Assembly (NCBI GenBank): GCA_020025175.1
Contig: JAHHSM010000094.1
Location: forward strand, 1 to 6,575
Length of the DNA: 6,575 nucleotides
Direction: 5' to 3'
Origin: Oscillospiraceae bacterium
GTDB lineage: Bacteria > Bacillota > Clostridia > Oscillospirales > Oscillospiraceae
In this document: positions 1-5,766 of the stretch, one piece after another
Layout of the letters: each line of letters starts with the position of its first letter
How positions within the stretch are numbered: position 1 is the first letter of the stretch
Notes under the pieces: model-generated
Seen by the model: only the letters and a program-made list of their open reading frames with translations
Told to the model about the DNA's origin: nothing
The model's database searches: none
Translations under genes and position numbers: made by a program

Positions 1-815
1 ATATGATCGTTGAGGGAGACAATCCTGAAATTGCACAGCTGGGTGCGGCAGGTGAGCCTTCAGATGTGGACAAGGCAGTGGCAGAGCTGATTGTTCCGCA
101 GATACCCAATGGCGCATGTTTGCAGCTGGGCATTGGCGGAATGCCCAATGCCGTCGGTTCCATGATTGCGCAGTCTGATTTGAAAAATCTGGGTGTACAT
201 ACTGAAATGTATGTAGACGGTTTTGTAGACATTGCTATGGCTGGTAAGATTACCGGCCGCAGCAAGAATTTTGACAAGGGCCGTCAGGTATTTGCGTTTG
301 CGGCAGGAACAAAAAAATTGTATGATTATCTGGATCGCAATCCCGATGTGATGGGTGTACCTGTAGATTATACCAACGACGTTCGTGTGATCGCACAGCT
401 GGATAACTTTATTTCCATCAATAATGCAATCGATATGGACCTGTTCGGTCAGGTAAACGCTGAGTCTGCCGGCACAAAGCATATTTCCGGTACCGGCGGT
501 CAGCTGGACTTCGTGATGGGCGCATACCTGTCCAAAGGCGGTAAGAGCTTCATCTGCATGTCTTCCACTGTGATGGGCAAGGATGGTAAGCTGAAGAGCC
601 GTATTCGTCCCACACTGACTGAGGGCAGCATCGCTACAGACCCCCGCTCCTGTGTACAGTATATAGTCACTGAGTATGGTATGGTCGACTTGAAGGGCAT
701 TCCTACCTGGCAGAGGGCCGAGCGCATCATCTCCATTGCGCATCCCGATTTCAGAGAAGAGCTGATTGCAAATGCAGAAGCTATGAAGATTTGGCGCAGA
801 TCCAATAAGCGTTGA
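1..815 (+). CDS. but: Butyryl-CoA:acetate CoA-transferase (acetyl-CoA hydrolase/transferase family), 3' part only
   Basis: This cytoplasmic enzyme would move CoA between butyryl-CoA and acetate, the last step of butyrate formation in many gut Clostridia. The frame is open at the left edge; the ATG at 3 is probably internal, since the family is about 440 residues and only about 270 are visible. Numbering from that Met, GIGGMPNAV (43-51) is the usual glycine-rich stretch, HTEM (66-69) carries the glutamate E68 that forms the glutamyl-CoA thioester in this family, VDGFVDIAMAGK (71-82) matches a region conserved in butyrate-pathway transferases, and SGTGGQLDF (162-170) is the family GGQ-D-F motif. 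The C-terminal IWRRSNKR ending is what I recall for butyryl-CoA:acetate transferases. The 4-hydroxybutyrate CoA-transferases are close relatives, so exact substrate is inferred. The family is certain; the butyryl-CoA assignment is likely. Confidence 0.82.
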   Translation, partial: MIVEGDNPEIAQLGAAGEPSDVDKAVAELIVPQIPNGACLQLGIGGMPNAVGSMIAQSDLKNLGVHTEMYVDGFVDIAMAGKITGRSKNFDKGRQVFAFAAGTKKLYDYLDRNPDVMGVPVDYTNDVRVIAQLDNFISINNAIDMDLFGQVNAESAGTKHISGTGGQLDFVMGAYLSKGGKSFICMSSTVMGKDGKLKSRIRPTLTEGSIATDPRSCVQYIVTEYGMVDLKGIPTWQRAERIISIAHPDFREELIANAEAMKIWRRSNKR

Positions 816-820
816 GTGAT

Positions 821-826
821 AAGGAG
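821..826 (+). promoter_or_regulatory. Ribosome binding site of the radical SAM gene
   Basis: AAGGAG lies 5 bases before the ATG at 832, inside the 16-base gap after the CoA-transferase stop. It fixes the start of the radical SAM gene and supports translation from a shared transcript. Confidence 0.8.
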
Positions 827-831
827 AAGCT

Positions 832-1704
832 ATGAGGTACGAAGGCACTATTTATCGCCCACCGGGTGAACGGCACAGCTATTTGCTGCAGGCGACAGTG
901 GGATGCTCTCATAATGGATGCACATTCTGCCACATGTATAAAGACAAGCGCTATCATGTGCGTCCTTTGGCGGATATACTGGAAGATATCAAGCTGGCAA
1001 GCATCTATTACGGGGATATTCCCCGCGTGTTTATCTGCGATGGTGATGCGATGGATATTCCGACAGAGGATTTGTTGACGATTCTGAATACACTGTATGC
1101 TGCATTCCCCTCTTTGCACAAGGTGGGAATCTACGCAAGTCCCGGAAGTGCACTGAATAAAACACCGGACGAGCTGCGCAAGCTGAGAGAGGCGGGCATT
1201 ACCCGCGTCTACATCGGTGTGGAGTCTGGCAGCGATGAAGTGCTGAAGGCAGTGCATAAAGGTGTGAATGCTGAGGAAATGTTGGAGGCGGGCATTCGCC
1301 TGCGCACAGCAGGGTTTGATTTGTGGGCGATGATTTTGCTTGGTTTAGCCGGTACAGGCGAGGCAGGCGAAAAGCATGCGCTGGCATCTGCTGAAATCAT
1401 AAACAAGATGCAGCCAAGACACCTGTCATTGCTTTCGTTGGTCGTGGAAGAGGGCACTGTACTTTGGCGCCAGTGTCAGTCCGGAGAATTTGTGTGTGCA
1501 GCACCGGAAGAAATTCTGGGCGAGGTGCGTGCGATGGTAGAAAATCTGACCGTAGATCCACTGCATTTTACCTGTGACCATGCATCCAATTATCTTCCTC
1601 TGAAGGGCACTTTGCCGGATGAGCGGGAAACGTTCCTGCATGCGCTGAATGAAGCATTATCTGGTAATGTAAAGATACGTCCTGAGTGGAGCCGCGGCGT
1701 ATAA
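832..1704 (+). CDS. Radical SAM protein with CX4CX2C cluster motif, function unknown
   Basis: A 290-residue cytoplasmic radical SAM enzyme, expected to bind a 4Fe-4S cluster and S-adenosylmethionine. The cluster cysteines are C25, C30 and C33 in GCSHNGCTFC, a CX4CX2C spacing instead of the usual CX3CX2C. Other radical SAM signs follow: GDA (71-73) after a hydrophobic strand, and GVESGSDEVLKAVHKG (129-144), which resembles the Elp3/HemW-like SAM-binding region. A C-terminal HASNYLPLKG stretch (250-259) is, as I recall, shared with uncharacterised Firmicute proteins carrying the same cysteine motif. There is no cobalamin-binding domain and no obvious second cluster domain, although scattered cysteines occur (C69, C215, C222, C248). 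The 16-base gap and lack of a terminator suggest co-transcription with the CoA-transferase. Homologues may be labelled as coproporphyrinogen oxidase-like, but I see no basis for that function. Superfamily is secure; the reaction is unknown. Confidence 0.88.
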   Translation: MRYEGTIYRPPGERHSYLLQATVGCSHNGCTFCHMYKDKRYHVRPLADILEDIKLASIYYGDIPRVFICDGDAMDIPTEDLLTILNTLYAAFPSLHKVGIYASPGSALNKTPDELRKLREAGITRVYIGVESGSDEVLKAVHKGVNAEEMLEAGIRLRTAGFDLWAMILLGLAGTGEAGEKHALASAEIINKMQPRHLSLLSLVVEEGTVLWRQCQSGEFVCAAPEEILGEVRAMVENLTVDPLHFTCDHASNYLPLKGTLPDERETFLHALNEALSGNVKIRPEWSRGV

Positions 1705-1716
1705 ATTGAACATGTG

Positions 1717-1751
1717 AAAAGGGCAGCAGTTTTTTAAACTGCTGCCCTTTT
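1717..1751. terminator. Strong intrinsic terminator, probably bidirectional
   Basis: A perfect 16-base-pair stem (arms 1717-1732 and 1736-1751) with a TTT loop. The core GGGCAGCAG pairs with CTGCTGCCC, and A and T runs flank it, so the U tract is present when read from either strand. It sits 12 bases after the radical SAM stop and about 60 bases beyond the stop of the convergent dehydrogenase gene, so it can end both units. Confidence 0.92.
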
Positions 1752-1810
1752 TCGTAAAATATGTATCAATAAAAGGAAATTGAAGGGAAACTGTATATTT
1801 GTATTTACGC

Positions 1811-2590
1811 TTATTGTGCGGTATAACCACCGTCTACCATCAGCGTTGTGCCGGTGACAAAAGAGGACTCTTCGCTTGCGAGATATAGGTATGCCTTTGC
1901 CACGTCATCCGGTGTACCAATACGTCCAATGGGATGCAGTGCAATAAATTCAGCACAATATTCCTCCAAAGTCTGTCCGTTCTGGCGTGCATCTTCCTGG
2001 GCCATAGGTGTCAAAATATAGCCCGGTGCTACGGCGTTGACGCGAATTGGTAATTTCTGCGCGCCACAATAAAGAGCAGCGCATTTTGTCATGGCCTCTA
2101 CCGCAGCTTTTGTTGCGCAGTAAGAGAAGAAATCCGCATCACCGACACGTCCGTCAATCGATGCTGTATTGACGATTGCGCAGGGCTCACCCGTTTTTGC
2201 CATTGCTTCGATACCGAGCTTTATGCCGTAAAATACACCGGTTTGATTGGTGTTTAAAGTTTTCTGCCAGGTGTCAGGAGTAGTTTCGGCAACTGTTTCA
2301 CGGAAACTTATGCCTGCATTATTGATCAGGATGTTGAGCTTTCCGAATTTTTTTTGAGTGAATGCAATGGTTTCTTTCCAATTTTCATAATTTGTAACAT
2401 CAAGCTTGCAGAATATGGCTGTATCTTCACGTTGTGCATTAAGTTCTGCTGCAATTTTTTCACCGGAGACAGAATCACGACCACAAATTGTCACAAAGGC
2501 GCCTTCTTGGGCGAATAATCTGGCAGCGGTTTCACCGATACCTTTTGTCGCGCCTGTAATCAATGCTACTTTTCTTTGGAGTCTATCCAT
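1811..2590 (-). CDS. Short-chain dehydrogenase/reductase (SDR), classical type
   Basis: A cytoplasmic NAD(P)(H)-dependent oxidoreductase of 259 residues, the usual length for classical SDRs. Visible motifs: TGATKGIG (12-19) for cofactor binding, NNAG (90-93), catalytic N115, S144, Y157 and K161 (YCATK), PG (189-190), and VDGG near the C-terminus. The arginine after the second strand (GRDS, R38) suggests NADP(H) over NAD(H), which is inference. The substrate cannot be read from sequence: FabG-like ketoacyl reductases, sugar or alcohol dehydrogenases and bacterial hydroxysteroid dehydrogenases all look like this. An in-frame ATG at 2599 would add three residues, but the AAAGGA at 2599-2604 overlaps that codon while standing 8 bases before the ATG at 2590, so I choose 2590. 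It is the last gene of the possible phosphatase, membrane protein and SDR operon, 62 bases after the membrane protein gene, with no terminator seen between them. Confidence 0.9.
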   Translation of the reverse strand: MDRLQRKVALITGATKGIGETAARLFAQEGAFVTICGRDSVSGEKIAAELNAQREDTAIFCKLDVTNYENWKETIAFTQKKFGKLNILINNAGISFRETVAETTPDTWQKTLNTNQTGVFYGIKLGIEAMAKTGEPCAIVNTASIDGRVGDADFFSYCATKAAVEAMTKCAALYCGAQKLPIRVNAVAPGYILTPMAQEDARQNGQTLEEYCAEFIALHPIGRIGTPDDVAKAYLYLASEESSFVTGTTLMVDGGYTAQ

Positions 2591-2598
2591 GATTCTCA

Positions 2599-2604
2599 TC
2601 CTTT
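2599..2604 (-). promoter_or_regulatory. Ribosome binding site deciding the SDR start
   Basis: AAAGGA on the - strand lies 8 bases before the ATG at 2590. Its last base is the A of the alternative ATG at 2599, so it cannot serve that codon. Confidence 0.65.
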
Positions 2605-2652
2605 CTATTCTGCATTCGTAATTATCTGAATATAAAACAATGCTTTTTTATT

Positions 2653-3873
2653 TTACTGCTCAGGTTCCGGATTGTACATGTCTTCTTCCGAAAACTCCGT
2701 GTCGGCATCGTCAACGGGTTCGGGGTGATTATGAAGCAGCATACCTGCGGTGAAGGCGGTGAAAGGAACGACAGTGATCAAACCAAAACTGCCCACCATG
2801 GTGTGGAGGATTTCCGCAGAAACAAATCTGTAATTCAGTATGCATTCAACAGGTGTGCCTTGCGCAACGAATACCATCAGCAGGCCGATGTATCCACCCG
2901 AATAAGCAAGCAAAAGGGTTGTTGCCATGGTACCGAGAACGGCACGTCCGACATTTAAACCGGAATGGATTGCACGCTTGCGTCCGATTTTAGGATGGAC
3001 GGTGACGACTTCATTGATTGCGGATGTAATATCCACAGCAACGTCGGTCAGTGCACCGGAAGAGGCTACGAAGATACTTGCAATAAATATTTCGGTTAGA
3101 TTTACATTGGTATACCCTGCATAAAGCAGCGATTCTGCATAGGGGATGACTGCGCCGTGAATGTTCATCAACTGGACAAAAATGATGGCCAGAACCGCTG
3201 TAATACCGGTGCCCAAAAGGTTACCGGCAATGGCGGCAACAAACCTTCGGTTGAAGCCATACACCAGCGCAATGATTGCTGAAGACGTAGCTGCCGTAAT
3301 CAGGAAGCCCACTGCAATTGCGTTGTAGCCAGAAAGATATAAAGGAATCATAATTTTCCAAATGCAGAGGATCGTAAAGGCAAAAGACAAAATGGCGCGG
3401 GCGCCAATGCCGCGTGCCATAATAATCAATAGCAATGCAAAACCGATGACCATAATCAGTTCATAGTTAAATCGATAATGGTCGATCATGCTTACAATAG
3501 GTTTTCCGCCCTCCGTGATGACGGTTCCGTCTGAGGTACCACCAATCAAAACCAGTGCTTTATCACCAGGCTCAAACAGCTTGTCTGATTCCATCTTTCC
3601 TTCCAACAGATTCGTTGCCTGATAAACTTCCCCCTTAAAGTCACCATCAAGCAGTTTGACCTCGCAGGACTGAAGACCATAGACAATCAATCCTGCCTGA
3701 GTCAATGCCTCGTTATCTACAGACAGGACCTCTGCCTTACATCGGTCATAATATCCGTAGACATCGTTTTCGTAAAAGTTTGGGACAAATGACAAAATAA
3801 TGACAGCCACAAGAACGATGACTGTTGGCAGAACTTTTGGCGAAAGCAGCGTACGTCGATTGAGTTTCTTCAA
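2653..3873 (-). CDS. YibE/F-like multipass membrane protein
   Basis: A 406-residue integral membrane protein. An N-terminal membrane segment (about 15-30) is followed by a soluble domain, probably extracellular (about 31-135), then seven or eight hydrophobic segments between 136 and 380, and an acidic C-terminal tail (about 384-406). The ASSGALTDVAVDI stretch (270-282), in a transmembrane region followed by S-A-I-N-E-V, is the hallmark I recognise for the YibE/F family. A small-residue-rich loop with basic residues (about 295-310, KIGRKR) follows. The molecular role of the family is not established; transport is often guessed but this sequence does not show it. The start is TTG at 3871-3873, chosen because a strong GGGGAGG stands 7 bases before it and the next in-frame Met is at residue 94. 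It lies 94 bases after the phosphatase stop, across a hairpin, and 62 bases before the SDR gene. Confidence 0.85.
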   Translation of the reverse strand: MKKLNRRTLLSPKVLPTVIVLVAVIILSFVPNFYENDVYGYYDRCKAEVLSVDNEALTQAGLIVYGLQSCEVKLLDGDFKGEVYQATNLLEGKMESDKLFEPGDKALVLIGGTSDGTVITEGGKPIVSMIDHYRFNYELIMVIGFALLLIIMARGIGARAILSFAFTILCIWKIMIPLYLSGYNAIAVGFLITAATSSAIIALVYGFNRRFVAAIAGNLLGTGITAVLAIIFVQLMNIHGAVIPYAESLLYAGYTNVNLTEIFIASIFVASSGALTDVAVDITSAINEVVTVHPKIGRKRAIHSGLNVGRAVLGTMATTLLLAYSGGYIGLLMVFVAQGTPVECILNYRFVSAEILHTMVGSFGLITVVPFTAFTAGMLLHNHPEPVDDADTEFSEEDMYNPEPEQ

Positions 3874-3880
3874 AACAATT

Positions 3881-3887
3881 CCTCCCC
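3881..3887 (-). promoter_or_regulatory. Strong ribosome binding site before a TTG start
   Basis: GGGGAGG on the - strand, 7 bases before the TTG at 3873. Its strength and ideal spacing are what make the non-ATG start credible. Confidence 0.8.
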
Positions 3888-3894
3888 TGGGAAA

Positions 3895-3928
3895 CTGTAA
3901 GCCGACGACTTTTGTCGCCGGCTCACAG
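3895..3928 (-). terminator. Intercistronic hairpin between phosphatase and YibE/F-like gene
   Basis: Read as - strand RNA, arms 3914-3928 and 3895-3909 pair over 15 positions with two G-U pairs, closing a 4-base AAAA loop. Only three U residues follow (UUUCCC), so it is a poor classical terminator. It lies 39 bases after the phosphatase stop and 7 bases before the ribosome binding site of the next gene. Partial termination, or protection of the upstream message, would fit better than a full stop. Confidence 0.6.
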
Positions 3929-3967
3929 AACAGCTCAGATCGTATAAGTCTTTATGTATGTATAGAA

Positions 3968-5527
3968 TTACTTTGCGCTGTAGGTGCAAATCTCCTGCAA
4001 GGTCTTGGAAATATCGGTGTTATCAATCAGGTTCTCAAAGTTGCTCTGACCAACGCCGTATGCATAGACAGGTGCAGGCAGAGCGGTATGAGCAGTGGAG
4101 GTCCAGCCGAGGCCGGCCTTATTACTCAAAGTCTGGGTAACACGCAGCTGGAACGGCTCGTAGTCATATAGACTCCACTTTGCATGATACTCGGAGGAGT
4201 CAGGATCACGATCTTCGTATGCGACCATACTTGCATCGTAACCTTCCTTGATAAACTTGATCTCTTCTTCATTCAGCACCAGGCGGGGATCAACAGTGGA
4301 GGCCTCGGGAGCATTGGGCATCACCAGACCATACAACTTCTGGACATCTTTCATAGCTTCTTCAAAGGGGGTCTTGTTCTCACGATATTTAGCAATGTAG
4401 TCATACTGGAAGTTCACATAAGAAATTTTCTGGTTGGACAGAACCTTCAGGAAGGTGTCGTACTCAGTACCGTTAAAGCCCATGGAGAAACCGCCGGTTT
4501 CATGGTCGCCGGTCACGAGGATCAGAGTTTCGTCGGGATGTGCCTGTGCAAAATCAGTTGCAACCTTGATGGCGCGATCCAGCTCGCTGACTTCTTCGAT
4601 CAGGGTCAGAGGATCGTTTGCATGGGCGGCCCAGTCGATCTTGCCGCCTTCGACCATCATGAAGAAGGGATCTTCGTCGCCCAGCAGCTCAACGCCCTTG
4701 GCAACATAGTCGGTCAGCATCAGGTCATCTTCATTTGCGTCAATTGCGTACTGGATGCCTTTATCCATATCCAAATTGGGATCATAGGCGATGACTTTGC
4801 CGGAATCGGCGTTCAGAGCTTCGAAATCTTCGCGGGTGTTGACAACGGTGTAACCCTGCTCCACTGCCAGATCGTAAACGTCAGGCTGGGTGCCGTCGCC
4901 GTTGTTCTTCTTCAGACCGCCGCCGCCGAAGTAGTCAAACTTAGACTCAAGCAGCTGCATGCACAGATCATAGCGATCTTTACGGCTGGGCACATGACCA
5001 TAGAAGCCGGCGGGGGTAGCGTCGTTCATAAATGCGCTGGTAACAATACCAATCTTGTAGCCGCGATCTCTCAGGACCTCAGCCACAGAGTCAACGCGCT
5101 TACCGTCGGGTGTTACGCCGACCATGCCATCCAGTGTTTTGACGCCACATGCCAGAGCGGTTGCAGCGGCAGCGGAGTCGGTGACAAATTTAGATGCATC
5201 CATCGTGGTTGCCAGACCAATGACCGGGAAATTCAAAAAGGAGGGAGGTGCCATGGTGGGCTTGTTGTCGGGAGTCGGGGACTCTCTTGTGCCGACAAAG
5301 TCGTTCTCCACGGTACCATTGTACATGGACAGGGAAGTTGCCTGAGGCAGCCCCATACCATCGCCAATAAATAAAAAGACGTATTTAGGTGTGCCGTCTG
5401 CGCCGCCTGTATCGGAACCACCGTCATTGGGGGTTGTAGTTTGATTGCCGCAACCTACCATAGAAACAGCCATCGCTGCAGAAAGGGACAGTGCAAACAC
5501 TTTGCTTTTCCAACTATAATGTTTCAT
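3968..5527 (-). CDS. phoA: Alkaline phosphatase, secreted lipoprotein
   Basis: A 519-residue phosphomonoesterase expected to be lipid-anchored on the outer face of the membrane, releasing phosphate from organic phosphomonoesters. The signal peptide has a basic start (MKHYSWKSK), a hydrophobic core (10-22) and a lipobox ending MVGC with C26, followed by a Gly/Thr/Asp-rich linker to about 46. By comparison with E. coli PhoA the active-site set is complete: D56 in FIGDGMG, nucleophile S118 in TDSAAAATA, D169 and T171 in DATPA, R182 in HVPSRK, E293, D298 and H302 in VEGGKIDWAAH, D341-H342 in GDHETGG, and H480 in TAHT. W299 takes the place of E. coli K328. The stretch between H342 and H480 (137 residues) is far longer than in E. 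coli (about 41). The start at 5527 has AAGGAAGGAAG 8 bases upstream and yields an intact signal peptide; a 32-residue upstream extension is possible but would bury it. Confidence 0.95.
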   Translation of the reverse strand: MKHYSWKSKVFALSLSAAMAVSMVGCGNQTTTPNDGGSDTGGADGTPKYVFLFIGDGMGLPQATSLSMYNGTVENDFVGTRESPTPDNKPTMAPPSFLNFPVIGLATTMDASKFVTDSAAAATALACGVKTLDGMVGVTPDGKRVDSVAEVLRDRGYKIGIVTSAFMNDATPAGFYGHVPSRKDRYDLCMQLLESKFDYFGGGGLKKNNGDGTQPDVYDLAVEQGYTVVNTREDFEALNADSGKVIAYDPNLDMDKGIQYAIDANEDDLMLTDYVAKGVELLGDEDPFFMMVEGGKIDWAAHANDPLTLIEEVSELDRAIKVATDFAQAHPDETLILVTGDHETGGFSMGFNGTEYDTFLKVLSNQKISYVNFQYDYIAKYRENKTPFEEAMKDVQKLYGLVMPNAPEASTVDPRLVLNEEEIKFIKEGYDASMVAYEDRDPDSSEYHAKWSLYDYEPFQLRVTQTLSNKAGLGWTSTAHTALPAPVYAYGVGQSNFENLIDNTDISKTLQEICTYSAK

Positions 5528-5535
5528 CGTCAAAT

Positions 5536-5546
5536 CTTCCTTCCTT
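5536..5546 (-). promoter_or_regulatory. Ribosome binding site of the alkaline phosphatase
   Basis: AAGGAAGGAAG on the - strand ends 8 bases before the ATG at 5527. It supports this start over the longer upstream reading frame beginning at 5623. Confidence 0.75.
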
Positions 5547-5578
5547 CTTATGTTTTTTACCTCATATTCAGATTTCGG

Positions 5579-5609
5579 GTTATATAATGCAATGTTCTTA
5601 AAAGGTGAA
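5579..5609 (-). promoter_or_regulatory. Possible second, weak promoter for the phosphatase
   Basis: On the - strand TTCACC (5604-5609) stands 17 bases before TATATA (5581-5586), or 19 before TATAAC (5579-5584). Matches to the vegetative consensus are only partial and the region is AT-rich, so this may be chance. It would give a short leader of about 45 bases. Confidence 0.25.
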
Positions 5610-5716
5610 AGTCTGCGCAGCACCTCACCCTGTTAAGCGCATTGCCTCATACCAAAACGGCTTACATATTATGCAGAATGTACAAATAAATGAATAGTAA
5701 TAAATAATTTTATTGC

Positions 5717-5745
5717 ATTATACTGTTTTTACGCTGTTTTTACAA
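5717..5745 (-). promoter_or_regulatory. Likely vegetative promoter of the phosphatase, with tandem repeats in its spacer
   Basis: On the - strand TTGTAA (5740-5745, 4 of 6 matches to the -35 consensus) is separated by exactly 17 bases from a perfect TATAAT (5717-5722). It begins 22 bases after the araC-type stop and would start transcription near 5710, leaving a leader of about 180 bases before the phosphatase ATG. No terminator is visible between the regulator gene and this promoter, so some readthrough is possible. Confidence 0.6.
5723..5743 (-). repeat. Tandem 10-base repeat at 11-base period, candidate operator
   Basis: GTAAAAACAG occurs twice on the - strand (5734-5743 and 5723-5732) with one base between copies; on the + strand the unit is CTGTTTTTAC. 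The copies fill the space between -35 and -10 and overlap the -35. An 11-base period places both on the same face of the helix, as for dimeric response regulators. CTGT-N7-CTGT has the period of the E. coli PhoB box, and TTTACG and TTTACA resemble the TTAACA-type hexamers of Gram-positive PhoP. The binding protein is not known. Confidence 0.5.
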
Positions 5746-5766
5746 CTCCAAACGGACAATGATACT

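Noticed and set aside
60..848. A 262-codon open frame on the - strand opposite the CoA-transferase gene
   Set aside because: It is antisense to a clear enzyme gene, its translation is rich in His, Cys and Ile with no domain, and the frame overlaps the next gene's start.
1752..1810. A small gene or RNA between the terminator and the SDR stop
   Set aside because: It is only about 60 bases, AT-rich, with no reading frame or structure that I can see beyond the terminator arm.
2591..2652. Promoter for the SDR gene in the gap after the YibE/F-like gene
   Set aside because: A GATAAT-like -10 is present but nothing resembling a -35 lies 16-18 bases upstream. The AT-rich gap alone is not evidence.
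4184..5374. A 396-codon open frame on the + strand opposite the alkaline phosphatase gene
   Set aside because: It lies wholly antisense to a gene with a complete active site. Its translation shows no recognisable domain and is typical of a reverse-frame shadow of biased codon use.
5528..5623. Longer phosphatase start at 5623, adding 32 residues
   Set aside because: The extension would place a charged stretch before the lipoprotein signal peptide. The ATG at 5527 has a well-placed ribosome binding site and gives a normal signal sequence.
5633..5650. Five-codon upstream reading frame in the phosphatase leader, as a leader peptide
   Set aside because: It has no ribosome binding site and its codons show no meaningful bias. 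Such short frames arise by chance.
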